This document shows positions 47,964-61,780 of a stretch of DNA of 64,000 nucleotides, piece by piece. How positions within the stretch are numbered: position 1 is the first letter of the stretch; each line of letters opens with the position of its first letter. Position numbers and translations under genes: made by a program. The DNA is taken from positions 231,840,242 to 231,904,241 of the forward strand of contig CM075670.1 in NCBI GenBank assembly GCA_037962975.1, written 5' to 3'. This DNA is from Clitoria ternatea. Lineage: Eukaryota > Streptophyta > Magnoliopsida > Fabales > Fabaceae. The notes beneath the pieces are model-generated. The model ran no database searches and had not been told where the DNA came from. It saw only the letters and a program-made list of their open reading frames with translations.

Positions 47964-50900
47964 GCTATGTTCATTTTCCATCCCAGAATTTGATTTGACT
48001 GGATGTGGAAGTTCATTATTATCTAAAGGCGTGGACAAAGATGTCATACCTACATCCTTCTCTGTCAGAGTATGTTGGGATGAAATTAATGTAACATTTG
48101 GCTGAGATTCATTCTTCTCTGATGGTAAAGAATTAGAAACCAAATCAACATCCATTGCTGAATCTGTTGTATCCAGAGACTTGACAGCAGCTTTTGGTTT
48201 CTCTACAAGCTTTGGATGCTCTTCTGCTAGATTGGACTTAATTGACTGTTTAAGTTTATTTTCTGAGGAAAGAGTGTCAGATGCACATCCATCCTTTAGT
48301 TTTATAACTGGCTGGCAAAGCACTTTGAGCAAAGTTCCCTCTCCGAGCTCCTTAGCACTTGGTGGAACTTTATCCTTGGATGTAGAACTGTCTGAATGAT
48401 CACTGGGTAACTTTGAATTGCCAGGATCATTACAATTATCATGCACAACCCCCTCTTGATTAACCATTGGCTTTTCCAAGACTCCATCATGAGAAAAAGC
48501 CAGCTGTCTCTTAACTTGTACATCAATATCTTTGTTTTTCGTATCATGGTCACCATTTGATAAAACGTTACCATCTGACTTGGATTTGTCCTGTTGTACA
48601 TTTATGTCATCCTCGTTTTCCTCCCTCTTATAATCCCTAACATCCATGTAGATCAACACCAATAGTTCCTCATCAATAAAAAAAAGGCACAAATTATGGA
48701 ATTTTCATAAAGGCAAAACCTTAGCATAATACACATACCTCTCGGATCTAGTTGGTTCCTTCCCAACTGGTGGGTCTTCTAGAAGAAAGCAATGCCTTGC
48801 AGAAAGTTCAGTGCTGGGAGAATTTTCAGACATGGATTTTAAGGAGCTATGAGCTGAAGCAACAGCCACATCAGAACCCACCAAGCGTGCAAGAAAAACT
48901 GCCTGTACAAAAAAGAGAGAAACATGATGTTAACAATGATACAACTGACATGACTGAAGTGAAAAGAAAGGAGACTTCACAACATAACACAAGGAAGCAA
49001 AGGAGGGGAACATTTTGTAAAGCTTGTCATGTATGAGCAGGCCGCACACAAATAAGAGGGTCAGGTCAGCTGTTCAGGGAAAGAATAACAACCAGCTGTT
49101 ACAGCAAAAGTTTATAATAGTTTAAGATTCTAATTCTGAAATGATGTCACTATCAACGTTACTATGGTTGACAAGGATGCCCCCATTTAATCAAAATCAA
49201 TACTGCAATTTCCTCTGAAACATGACATTCAAAAGCAGAACCAGAACCATGCACCAAGTACAAGAGTGCGTCTTGAATGTCAATTTGGAAACAACCCATT
49301 TCAAATTATCCATTTTTCTTGAAATTTAAAAAATAAACATTAAAAACAAACTCAGGCCCTTCTTGCCATGCCCAAAAAAACTAAAGCTATTAATGAACCC
49401 AACTATTCTACTTACCAAGCCCATGACAGGATTACCCACTTCAGCAAAGGATGATGTGCCTTCATGTCCAATAGAATAACCAACAGATATAAAGGCTTCC
49501 TCAAGAGCATGGAAAGCATAGTTGTTACCTGCTTCCTGACCAAATTTTACTTTAGCATCATCTTCTGATTTAGAAGTTCCCTCACAAGTTTTCTTGTCAC
49601 TATCATCTTCTGGCTTGGGAGTCTCCTGATTAACATTCATTTTATTCACATCATCAGCTATAGCAGTTTCATTTGGTAGATTTTGAGTATGGGTGTCATT
49701 GCTATCACTAGTCTTATTCTCATCAATTGAAGCATCTATGTGGACAGATGAATCATTGTCAATTGTAGCTGCATCTACATTTCCTTTGCAACTTGCATCA
49801 ACATCATCACCACAATTAACAAAGGCATCCTCAATTGGCATTTGAACAAAGTGTAATATGCATTCAGCTTTTGATTTCGTCGCAACATGTTCTGCAATTT
49901 CATTCCAATTTTCTTTATAAAGTTCTAGTGCTTCAAGGAGTAAGAGGGTCTCCTGGTCAGTCCAATTTCCACTACTAACCCCAGGAACTTCTGCTGGCTC
50001 CATGAGTATAAAATCTGAAGAGGACATGCTGGAGCCAAACTTTCCATTACTGAAGCAATTGATACATAGATCAAAATCTGCCTGTCAGACACATTCATAC
50101 GACCAACAAAATAAACCACACTAGGTGGAGAAGGAAATTAAATAATCATAACTCTAGTTATCCAACGAGAAATGAGCAATGGCCGATAACTTGACAAATG
50201 GTTAAATAGCTAACCAGCTTGTTGCTAATTAAATGTCAGACAGCCAGCAAAATCAATCAACAGTTCAACACAAACAATGATAGACAGCCACTGAACTAAC
50301 AAAATCAACAGAAATAATGACCATCAACAAACAATTACCCTCGTTTGATGAAATCTCTTTTTAAAAAGTCAAGTGGCATTTGAAAAAGTCAGTCCATTTT
50401 CTGAGCTTTTGAAATTGATATAGTCTTTAAAGACTTACTTCTTCACAGCACCCTACAAAGATTTAATTCAGTTTAGAAAATAATGTATGTAAACTGATTC
50501 TGGTTTTTCTTCCTTTTTTGGGCCAAGGGGGTGAGAGTATAAAACAAAAGTTACTGAATACTGAATAAAAATCCTAGAAACAAAATATGATAATAATATT
50601 GTGATCCCTTGATGAGGGGGCCTACAACAACACCGATGACAGATCAATGTAAATATCCTACAATGATTATAGGGTTTGGGAGGGAAACACATTCAATTTC
50701 TTAAGTTGTTGACTAGGAAACAGAACTAAAATAAATATCTAGAAGATTAAGCCAGCTTAGAAGTCTTCAACATATTGTGTAGTAACAACATGATTTAACA
50801 TACTATCAAAATTCTAGGTAAGAACCTGCTTCTGGCAATGGTAGCATCTTCGAGAACAGTCTGCAGAACAAGAGCTGCAATGGTACTCAGCTGCTGGACC

Positions 50901-52603
50901 CTCCAGCTTCACCAACTCTTCAGAAACTGTTGACTCTGGAAACAAATCAGAGGTCACACCTGGAGTCATTAGGCTAGTCTTCCGAACAATAGGTGGGAAT
51001 TGCTGAGTTTCAAAGTGATACAATTTCTCAAGCAAGGAATTCTTTTCTGCTACCACATCATCATTGGTACTGGCCACAGCAGAACCCGTAACAGGGAATG
51101 GGTGGAAATTAATTAAACCCCAATAATCCAAAAACTCCATTACCTCTTGCCTAGAATCCAAGTCTCCAACATTAAGCTCTGACAAATCTTTCAATTCAAT
51201 ATGTACATTTGGATTTACATGAAACCTCTTCATAATATAATTCCGTATCTCCATGTATGTATCAGGTGTCCGATTTTTGGTTTTGTCATTGAAGAAAGAA
51301 GGCAATGTGCGCTTCTCAATAGGATGGATATTAATCCATGAAAACCAACCTGAAATCATTTGCAGAGATGAAATAGTTAATTTAAGAGTAATTTTTTTAT
51401 ACCTTCAAATTAAAGTTCAGACATGCTTGCTACAATTAAATATTGAATTCAGAAAACAACTAACTTCAAATTTTTAATCATCTTTCAATTTCAGAATAAA
51501 GGGAAGATCCAATGAGACACTAGGTTGCATGCATCCGTATAACTGTAATTCTAGTATGTTGTTGGACAATAGAAGCAGTGTATTTGTACTATGAGGCTAC
51601 AACTAAAGTCTAAAGGAAAATGCAGTTGGTACTTCTACTATTCCCTTCTTCATGTTTTGTAGCATACTTTACTGCCTGTAGTAAGGACAATGATTTGATG
51701 CAGTGTTTAGCCCTTTCAGACCTAAGCCGGTTCTGATCAAAGAAAACTAAACACAGTACCCTGAGTAATCACACAGTTTGCTTTCTGGTCTTCCTTGCAA
51801 CTATCCATTAATGAAGTGTCAAAAACAGATCCATTTAGAAACTTTTCTTGAGTAAAGCTCAGTACAGAATTCCAACATCAGTAACCTTCTTGTCAAGGTA
51901 GTGTGGTAGGCGGGAAAACTATGAAAAATAGAATTCACCATTCACCATGGAACCTAAAAACTAGAGCAAGGTGTTACATTATCAGAAATTATACATAAAA
52001 TCTGCGACATCAATACTACTCTAACTTAGAAGAGGGGGAATAATTTAACGAACTGTATCTTACACTAGTTCAGCTGACCTACACCGAGCGCACAAAAAAG
52101 CATTTAAAAACTAAATCCCAACTAAAGCATGCATGATGCACTCGAAATTAGAGAAAACTCGTAAATAATAAGCTAGGGTTCCGGAAGAGAGACAAAGCCT
52201 CACCGCAATGAGTAGGAACGACATGAGCATCGGGATCACGAGATCGAACAGCTTCAAATTGAGGTTCAATCGCAGCTTCCAGAGCCTCCCGCTCGCTCTC
52301 CTTGTTGAGTTCCTCGTGCAGCGCCACGGAATTCGGTGCACGTACGGGGTGTTTAACGGCAGCGGACGCGGTGGAGCTAGGGATTTGGCGAGCCCTAGTC
52401 AGTGGGCCATTGTGGAAAGGAGTATGAGGAGGTAAAACCTTGTCACGAGTAATGCGTTTGGAAGGCGCGGACGAGGAATTGGAGGCACAGAGAGCGTTGG
52501 CTTTCCGCTTCTGAGCGGCGCCACCAAGGCGCCTGGAGGAAGCCGATTCCGATGCCGGCGAAGCGGCGGCGTTGGACGATGGGAAAGCACGTTTGTCTTC
52601 CAT
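47139..52603 (-). CDS. SWI3D: SWI/SNF complex subunit SWI3D
   Basis: This is a core subunit of plant SWI/SNF chromatin remodelling complexes in the nucleus. Seven exons fit by splice sites and phase: 52603-52204, 51349-50826, 50081-49416, 48902-48739, 48636-47960, 47746-47550 and 47465-47139, giving 984 residues, close to Arabidopsis SWI3D. The start MEDKR matches the family; an upstream in-frame extension looks untranslated. Features are KRKANAL near the N-terminus; a SWIRM domain (about 133-220, GWFSWINIHP); a ZZ zinc finger (about 289-322, CSSCSADCSRRCYHCQK), which separates SWI3D from SWI3A-C; a SANT domain (about 347-395, WTDQETLLLLEALELYKENW); a long acidic, low-conservation middle; and a C-terminal coiled coil (about 860-925). 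The frame is unbroken. Intron 5 starts inside a (CT)n run, so splicing there may be variable. Confidence 0.95.
47918..47958. repeat. (GA)n microsatellite at the SWI3D intron 5 donor
   Basis: About 20 GA units (CT on the gene strand) begin exactly at the proposed donor, G|GTCTCTCTC. If the donor is skipped the frame reads on as repeated Leu-Ser and stops at 47,874. Confidence 0.93.
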
Positions 52604-53360
52604 GGTTTTGAGTGCAATTGCAACATGTTGTAGAGACGCCATAATCGTATGGTGGTGAGCCCAGTGGAGCATTCAAATCAATCCACAGTGGAACATGCTT
52701 CAACACTAGTGCTGCTCCTATAACAACGTTATACAACTGGGGGGAAATAAAATTTACTTCAAATTTCGAGTGAATTTTGATATTAAACAAGAGTTTAGAA
52801 AATGTCTTTGGTAATGTTTACCTTAAAACATCAAAATTAAAATAAAGTTATTAGTTAATATACATGTATAAGTTGTGTAACTTGTCATATCAAAATAACT
52901 TGATAACTTGTATCCGTAATTTTTTTTCAATCAAACTTATAATATGTCTTTATGTTAATGAAAAAAACTTTCTCGGGTTGTTTTATAAGATCATTTTTAA
53001 AATACATATTATTATTATTAATTAAATATGTTATTGTGATAAATCAATAAAATATGATAAAATCATTTTTTATCCGAAGTTTTATTTTATAAGATAAATA
53101 AATAAAGTATTAAATACTTAAGTTGTGTATCGAGGCATACTACATGAAAATTTACATCATAAACTATAAGTTAAATAAAACTTTTGGGATTCGTAAATTA
53201 ATTTTTCAACCTTTATTAAACATTTCATAAATTAACCTACCTAAACTTAACATGATAAAAAAAACTCAATATGTTTCATAACAAAATAGAACATCATATC
53301 TTGTTATTATGAAATACGTCACACACAAACTTTATTTATAAGTACATTGCTTTCTTTCAT
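52604..53360. other. Intergenic: SWI3D promoter and 3' flank of the organ-specific gene
   Basis: These 757 bp separate two genes on the same strand. No clear TATA box lies just upstream of SWI3D, which would fit a broadly expressed gene. The rest is AT-rich. Confidence 0.55.
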
Positions 53361-55322
53361 TTATTCATCATAAGCCAATGCATTTGGTCTTGGCTCAAAA
53401 TCTTTTATCACTTTCTTATTATCTTTTGTATTGATATCATTGTCACCATAAGCTGAAATGTTGGGTCTTGGTTCAAAATCATCAGTAAAATTATCCTTTT
53501 GGTCTACAGTAATGTCATCTTCCTCATAAGCTGAAACATTGGGTCTTGGTTCCAAGTCTTTCACGAATTTATTTTCCTTTGCATCAATTTTGTCATCTTC
53601 ACCGTAAGATGAAACATTAGGTCTTGGTTCAAAGTCCTCCACAAATTTCTTCTCATTTGCATCAATTTTGTCATCTTCACCGTAAGCTGAAACATTAGGT
53701 CTTGGTTCCAAGTCTTTCACGAGTTTATTTTCATTTGCATCAATTTTGTCATCTTCACCGTAAGCTGAAACATTAGGTCTTGGTTCAAAGTCTTTCACGA
53801 ATTTATTTTCCTTTGCATCAATTTTGTCATCTTCACCGTAAGCTGAAACATTGGGTCTTGGTTCAAAGTCCTCCACAAATTTCTCCTTTGCATCAATTTT
53901 GTCATCTTCACCGTAAGCTGAAACATTGGGTCTTGGTTTAAAGTCCTCCACAAATTTCTTTTCTTTTGCATCAATTTTGTCATCTTCACCGTAAGCTGAA
54001 ACATTAGGTCTTGGTTCAAAGTCCTCCACAAATTTTTTTTCTTTTGCATCAATTTTGTCATCTTCACCGTAAGCTGAAACATTAGGTCTTGGTTCAAAGT
54101 CCTCCACAAATTTCTTTTCTTTTGTATCAATTTTGTCATCTTCACCATAAGCTGAAATATTAAGTCTTGGTTCAAAGTCCTCCACAAATTTCTTTTCTTT
54201 TGCATCAATTTTATCATCTTCACCATAAGCTGAAATATTAAGTCTTGGTTCAAAGTCCTCCACAAATTTCTTTTCTTTTGCATCAATTTTATCATCCTCA
54301 CCATAAGCAGAAACATTGGGTCTTGGTTCAAAATCTTTTACAGCCTCCTTCTTTTCTACGATGATTTCTCTGTTTTTGCCTATAGACTCTTCGCAGTTAT
54401 GTTCTGAACCTTTAACAATTTGCCTTTCGGATTTGAGATTCATTCCTAATTGGATCTTTTGAAATTCTCTTGCCATGTTTTGATCTTTCATGATCATCTT
54501 CCAATTTTGTCCTGGATCTTTTCTTGATTGCACATTTGCTACGGACTTTTTCCATTAAAAAAATAAAATGTAAAAGAAATAAAAATAAGAAACACATAAA
54601 TAAGGTTATTGTATAATTATTATTAAAAAAATTGTTAGTATTACCTATTCAAATGTATGTTTAGATTGTAAATGTTTAGATTTTTGTATTGATTAACAAC
54701 TGGATGTTTAGATTGAGTTATTCTCAAAGATTATAATCAGTTGTTGGAAGAAAAAAAGTTGATATTACTACTTTTTTTTTTTGCAACACATAGTAAAAAA
54801 AAAGCTTGCTATTGTTACTAAATTAATTTTTATGTATTTTTTATGATCATAATTTGTTGGACATTTTAATTCAAGGCTTATAATTTTACTCCTTGAGTTT
54901 ACTATTGTTTTTCATTTAATTTCATGATTTCATTTTACCTTAAAGACAATACTTTTAAACATACAATTCAGATCAAAAAATAAAATTTTAAAAATCTCAA
55001 TATTCTCCATAACTTTATAAAACGACTTTTAATATATTCCCATATAAAACGTCGATAATAAAAAAATATAATATAACACAACTCCTCTATGATAGTTTAC
55101 AAGTAAAAGATTAATTTAAATATATATAGAGAGAGAGAAATGATACATCATATGAGAAATGTTATCTTATGTGAAGTGGGATGAGTGGACTATAACCATA
55201 CAATGTATGGTTGAGATTAATCACGTGAGTTTTTAAAAAATCATGTAACTTTAAAAACTTTTAATCTCAATCACCCATTGTATGGTTATACGGTGTAAAT
55301 TCGCTCATCTCACACCTTTCTC

Positions 55323-55388
<66 letters not shown>

Positions 55389-56773
55389 GTATCATGTGGA
55401 AGAGGTACTCTTAAGTGAGAGTGAGAACAACAAATTTAAATAGTACAATCGTACATATATAATCATGATTATTTCGCAACTTTATATGTATGATAATGTT
55501 TTTAAGTGTAATGATTATCATTATATGTATGATATGAAATTGAGTTGGAATAATAATATTAATAGATGTATTGAGTTATCTTCGTTCCCAAATTTGTACT
55601 GATAGTTACATTTTAGGTGATAGTGATGAATACAATGACAGTTATTTTTATAGTTACATTTGTGGTAAGGACAGAAATCATAATGAAAACAAGAGTTTTA
55701 GTTCTAGTATAATAACTAGCACAAATGATAGTAATTACGCTAGAATATAAAGTTCTAATAATCTTGATGAAATTCAAAAATACAAACATTTGTGGATTGA
55801 GTGTGAAAATTGTTATAGATTAAATTATAAAAAAATTAAATCTAAAATAATATTTTTGAACACTTTGGATCGTGATAATATTTCACAAATAATATAACAT
55901 TATAAACATATTTTCTAATAACAAGTACGGTAAAGATATTGTTTAAAAAATGTAAAAGGGAATTTTTTATTAAAAATTATATAAAGTTTATTTAAATATT
56001 AGGACAAATAAGTTTTAGTTATATTTTTTAACTAAAAACTTTTTGTTTTTTTCTTATTTAAGACACTTGATAATGATATTTCAATTTTATTGATTTGCGT
56101 CACTATCTCTCAAATAAATACACACCAAATGCAAGATATTTGAAATAATTAACAACGACAAATGCGAAAAACAAAAGTAAATGTTTTAAAATTGTAATTT
56201 TGTCTTATACTTCTTTCTTCTTTTATAAGAATTAATAATTTAAAACATGTTAATAAATTTATTTATTCTCGTTAAGTGGATATTAAGTTTATTAATTGTT
56301 TATTATAATTTCAAAACTATCTTTAATATTAATGAAAAATAAATGAAATTCTCATATTTTATGACTAGAAATAGGCTATAATTAATAAAGGTAAGTGTTA
56401 TAAAATATAATAAATAGACATTATAAATTAAAAACTAGCTTATGAAAAAGATCAAATTGATAGGAATGAAAAAAACAATTACGAATAAGATGTGTATAAG
56501 TGTATGATATAGGCTGCAATATCTGGATCTGCATAGTCAAGTCCTGGTAGTGATTTGACATTGCAATGAAAAGAAGAAGATGTTGACCAAAAAAAAAAAA
56601 GAAGAAGAAGAAGATGAAAATCTTTTACATTGTTTAAGATTCTGTTTAATTCTTTTTATATGTTTTAAATTGACTAAACATATCAAAAACTGAAACAAAA
56701 TTAAAACATAGTGGAATGGAAAACTTACCAGGAGCATGAAGAGAAGAGGAAGCAAAGCAAAAGCGGGTTTCAT
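53361..56773 (-). CDS. Organ-specific protein P4/S2-like (DUF2775), 13 DFEPRPN repeats
   Basis: This is a secreted or vacuolar plant protein of unknown biochemical role; the family was first described as organ-specific proteins of pea. Exon 1 (56773-56729) encodes MKPAFALLPLLFMLL. After a 2183-bp intron, exon 2 (54545-53361) continues with SVANVQSRKDPG, completing a signal peptide and the family's RKDPG...W..MKDQ start. The protein has 409 residues. From about residue 90 it is made of 26-residue repeats starting DFEPRPNVSAYGEDD, 13 in all, the last partial. One repeat is 25 residues, having lost a Lys. The repeats are acidic and Lys-rich and look disordered. Most family members have far fewer repeats, so this is an expanded allele or species form. 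Splice signals are CTG|GTAAGT and AAAAAG|TCC. The first ATG after a TATA box was chosen. Confidence 0.9.
53400..54345 (-). repeat. 78-bp coding repeat array in the organ-specific gene
   Basis: About 12 full 78-bp units and one partial unit; one unit is 75 bp. Central units are the most alike, which fits recent unequal crossing-over. Repetitive frames in other registers are shadows. Confidence 0.92.
55139..55397. mobile_element. Fold-back MITE in the intron, with an expanded (TA)n
   Basis: The two arms pair: TATAACCATACAATG (55,191-55,205) is the exact reverse complement of 55,276-55,290. The outer ends ATGATACATCATATGAGAAA (left) and, inverted, ATGATACATTA...ATATGAGAAAGG (right) also match. 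A TA run of about 60 bp (55,326-55,386) has grown inside the right arm. No protein is encoded. The superfamily is uncertain. Confidence 0.7.
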
Positions 56774-56834
56774 TTTTGGATCTCACTATATTTCTTTGAT
56801 TTTTGGTTTGCATTAATCACCCTTTACCCTCTTC

Positions 56835-56843
56835 CTATTTATA
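56835..56843 (-). promoter_or_regulatory. TATA box of the organ-specific gene
   Basis: The minus strand reads TATAAATAG, about 62 bases upstream of the ATG at 56,773. This spacing suits a short 5' leader and a strongly regulated promoter. Confidence 0.75.
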
Positions 56844-56849
56844 GCTGCT

Positions 56850-59800
56850 GCTCAACGTTGTGTCCCCCTGCATTATTTGACGAAAATTATCTTTTTTTTT
56901 TAAATTTTTTTCTCTAAGTACGATCAATAAATCGATTATGATAGAATTCATTTTGATAGTTTGATACGGTTATAAAAAAATATTTAGATAATTTTTTTTT
57001 GTTTGGATTATATTAAAAAATATATTTAAATTTTAAAATTATTAAAATAGATATAAAAATTATGAAATTAAAAATGTAAAACGTAAAATAGAAAAAAAAA
57101 TAAGTATTTTTAATAATTATAATATTAGAAAAATTAAATTCTTGTTATAATTACTTTCTTTTTTTAAAAAAAATGTCATAGATTAAGACATAATAGTACT
57201 TTTTTAAAAAACATCAAAACATACAAATAAATAGTTTTTCTGACAATCAAGAAAATAAATACTTAAAAAAACAATTCTAAACGCAAACTTAACCGAAAGA
57301 TGAAATTAACTAGAAAGAAAAAATGGTCGAAATTGAAGTAAAAACAAAGCAAAAAATTTCGTGAAAATAACTTAGGAAACCCAAAACAATATCTCTCTCA
57401 CCTAATCATCACCGAAATAGAGTAATTCTTTAAAATCTTCCTCTCTCAATTACCTGAAACAAACAAGATATTAATCCTGTTGAGTTTTCGTCGGGACATT
57501 TCATATTTTGGAATTTTTATTTATAATAATTTTTTTAATAAGTAAAAAAGAAAATATGCATTAAAATACATAAGAGATGTCAAAACCTTCCAACAACAAA
57601 TCACATACCTTTAAAATAAATAAGAAACTCTTTGAACCAATCCACAAAGATCTATTAAAATGTTATGAAGTCAATAGCCAAATCCAAAACTTTCTCTTTA
57701 TAAATATTATCACTTTTGAAAATAACATTATTTCATGATAATCATATAATGCATATCACGACAAACTACATAATATATAACCCCTGCAATGAACTCCCAC
57801 CCACAACAAAATGAGAACGATAATTAAAATACAAAGCAATTATGATGTCTAACTGATAATAAACCATTGCCATTGATGATACGAAAAATGGCAAGTAAAC
57901 AAATATGATAAGTAATCTCAATTCAAGGGCAACCATCTTAAGAAGGATTTTTTATTTTACCAAAATCTCTAGAAAATAAAATGCATCCAACACTTGGTCA
58001 CGGTAGCAAACAAAAATACGTTGATTAACATCGTGTCACAAACGTTAGATATTAACATGTTATATTCCCCGTACTTGTAAAAATGAAACAGTTAAATCTT
58101 GTTTTTAAAAAAATAACAATCGTCGTATGGAGAACACACACCTTCACTTCCCCAATGTCACACACTTTAACATTTTTTGCATATAACCTAGGAAACTATG
58201 ATTTTAAATCATAATATTTCCCCCTCCTCTTAACACTCTCACAATCCCATATTTAAATCAATAGTTCCCTAAATTGCACCACCACTTAAGACCAACCTCA
58301 TCAACATATTTAGTTCCCACACTCATACCCCCTGCTTCTTTTTTCACAACACACTTGCTCTCATAAGCAATTTCCCTTCCCCCACAATACCTCCCCATAA
58401 AAATCTATGTTGAATAGAAGATAACAAATTTAAAACACAAATTTAGCTCTCTTACTCTCACATAAGAGAGTTTTTCGCACATGGTACATCCTCTCTCTAT
58501 ATATATGATGTTAAATTTATTTTAAAATATTTATCATTTTAAGACTCCAAAATAAAAATAAATATTATTTTTCAATTAGGCTTTTATCTTTTGTTTTAAA
58601 TAAGGAAATACTAATTAAAGAGGAAGAGTTATTAAGTATAAAAAGAGAAATAATAGATAAAAAAGATGAATAAAAAATGTAATAAATACATTTTTTTAAT
58701 ATGTACTTAACAAATAAAAAAGGTGGATTATTTCAATCGACCAACAGTACCTGGATATTTTGTCTAGGGAAGAGGGTTGCAGAGGATTAAATCCTGTTAC
58801 TCGAAGTAATTTCAAATGTGTCTTTGCCACTTGAGTTACTTAGTAGGTTACATAGGACATTTTGTTGATTTCCTTATTAGGCTTGTGGGCTCTTTCTTGG
58901 GTCATTTTGCTGCTTATTTATCGGGCCTGTGGGCTCTTGCTGATTTGTTTTCTTTGATTTGGTTGTATATGTATTATTAGGAGTAAAATGACAAATAATG
59001 AAATAAAATAAGTCTTTGGCACCTAAATTTTTATTATTATGGAATAAAAAAATATTAATTACATGTCACATTCCTCAAATTAATGGAAATGGAAAGTTAG
59101 TTGAAAAAGGAATCAAAATTTTCATTAAGATTCATTTCATATGATGTTAATTTTAGATAATCTAAAAAACTAAAATGTAACATTACTTTACTTCATTCCT
59201 GTATGTCAATCCAAGTGTAAATAATTTTATTATTCTATACATCAACCTTTTGGTTAATGTTTTTTTATAATATTGACATGTCTTATACTCTTATTATTTT
59301 ATTTTATTTATGCGGTATTAATTACCTTTTACTTTTATATAGTAACAGTGTAGTTATGATAAATTTTAATGAAATACTATACTATCTAAACTAACCTTCA
59401 CAAGTAAATTACAACTAACTTCTAGCATTTTATGGGTAAGCAGTACAGATGATTATTCTAACTTCATTTATGATCTCAGAATTAGGTCCCAAAAAATACA
59501 GAAATGTCAAATCATATTACAAAAAATACAGAAAACATCATGGTTAGAATACAATAATATAAAATCTTCTTAAATAACATTATTAGACAAAACAAGCATA
59601 TTAAAACAAGATTCGAGGTGTCATCGGATCCAAGTGGACCATTTATTCATGAAGTTAATCATAAAATAATGTGGCCCTCACACTAAACAAAATAATATCA
59701 ACAACCCTAAAATATATGCCAAAACGAAACTCTCTAATATTAGGAAAAATACATATTTTTAGTGAAAGTATCTATTCATATATCGTAGAAGACATAGTTA

Positions 59801-60235
59801 AATATGAAGTTTTTTTTTTAAAAATTACGTATATCTTTTATCGGAAGTAATTATATAATTATATTTGAATAAGGAAGATTTATATATTATAATAAGACTA
59901 ATTTTTCAATAAAGATTTTTTCATTTAAAAGAGTTGAGTTCGATAGTGTTTAACTATACTCGATGTTTATCATGTTTTAGTATATCATGCTATTTTTTAT
60001 ATATTCTCATTTTTAAAAGATATTCAAATATCATAATATTTTGATTCTTATTTTTATATTTTGAATACTTAAATTCTCGTACTTATTTTTATCATCCGCA
60101 ATTAAATTAATAATACAACATTTTTAATCACTGTCAATAAAAGGAATGCAACATTTTTAATATTTTATTTTACAATTTAATAAAACATTAATATTATTAT
60201 TATAACTAACGAGTATTAATTGAAAGGATATTAAA
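56850..60235. other. AT-rich intergenic DNA, no gene seen
   Basis: Poly-A/T runs and short scattered frames only. I find no coding motif, tandem array or RNA gene. A 21-bp stretch at 58,867-58,887 recurs exactly at 62,696-62,716. Confidence 0.55.
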
Positions 60236-60410
60236 TCAGGCTCATTGGGATATGGTCCGATAATAGAAATTTTGGTAGTTACAAAATCTTAAGTTCAAAT
60301 GTGAGAAGAGTGCCTCATGGAAGATTTTGGTAGGTTTCGTAAAGTGACATGCAAAACATCTTTATTTGTTGAATTTAGGTGTTTTTGGCATCTTAAAAAT
60401 GCGAAGGATG
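60236..60410 (+). mobile_element. Possible degenerate tRNA-derived SINE
   Basis: TGGTCCGATAATAG (about 60,253-60,266) resembles a Pol III A box and AAGTTCAAAT (60,291-60,300) a B box about 35 bases later, as at the head of plant SINEs. No clear poly-T or poly-A tail or target duplication is visible. Confidence 0.3.
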
Positions 60411-61780
60411 CAGTGAATTACCACATCAAATGTTATTCATATTTAATTTTCTACTTCAACTTTTAAACCACTAATAATCACTTCCTTCATTTTTTTCTAT
60501 CTATCTTTTTAGGAGTTAAATTTGTTTCTTAATTTCTGTCCTTCTAAGATCTCAAAATGAAATTGAATATATACATTTTTAAATTATACCCTTATTATTT
60601 GTTTAGAAAACAGATAGTATTAAGTAAGGGTCAAATGTATTAATTATAGAAAAGGAAATGTTATATCGGGAACAAAAGAAGAAAAGTGATATACTAGTCG
60701 TTCTTAATTTGTGTGTAAAAATTTTTAATGACAGAAAAAAAGGAAGTATATTTTTTTAATAATACTGATATGAGAGATAAAATATACTATTAAATAAATG
60801 TAAAATTAATTACTTTTGTTTATATTTAAAATTAGAAGTAATAATTTCCATATGTGAGAGAAAATATGATAAATAAAATAATAAATCTCTTTTTTATAAA
60901 TAATAATTATATTTCCATGTGATGCCACGTCTTATGTATTGCCATGTGATGCCATAAGCAAGATAACAAATTCCATTTGAGACACATAGATAGCTAACAA
61001 ATCATTCTGTTTTAATAAAATCGTTTATTATAATATTTTTATGATCATATTACAATTTGAGGAGAGATATGGTTATAGATAACAAAAAAAAAAAGATGAA
61101 TAAAAGGTGTGATAAATGATAAAAAAAAAGTAAAAACAGATACTAAATAATTTATCGATCATACGAGGGTTGTGATATAGATTAGCAGAGTTCAAAGACA
61201 GAGTTAAATGTATCTGACGTTTGATTAAGAGAAAATACTATCTAGTTTAAATATAATACTCTTATTATATATTATATCTCTTTTATATTTTTTAAATAAT
61301 AACTTATTGAAATTATAAATGATGTATCTGATAATTACTTTTCGAGGAGAGAATTAAAAAAGAAATAAGGAATTATGGTGTGCAACCTCGTGGTGCATGT
61401 GGAGTGGAAAGGAACAAGACAAAGGAGACACAAATCAACTAAGGTCCAATATAAAGACAAGATTAGGTGAGATATGATTTCGGATAAAATATTGAATTCA
61501 ACACCTGGGAAAGAGGGAATAAGATAGCAATAAATAAGAAACCTCTTCAAGCTAAAAATATAAATATTACCTTTATTTTAAATATAACTAAAAGTTGTAA
61601 ATTTTACGCATATTAAAAATAGCAGTTGGAAGTAATTATTTGTATTGATATTTTTACATATTTGATTTAATTTTTTAAAATACTCTTAATATCATTTATT
61701 ACTTAAAAAATTAGTGACCTTAAAAATTGATCCAGTCTTAATACCAGCCCCTAAATTTAATGGTAATTTAACCAAAAATA
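60411..61780. other. AT-rich intergenic DNA, no gene seen
   Basis: Nothing beyond low-complexity AT-rich sequence. The 71-codon minus-strand frame at 61,335-61,550 has no supporting motif. Confidence 0.5.

Noticed and set aside
53795..54331. A 178-codon repetitive frame (NQDLMFQL-type) inside the organ-specific gene
   Set aside because: It is the same 78-bp repeat in a shifted register, with no start or splice support.
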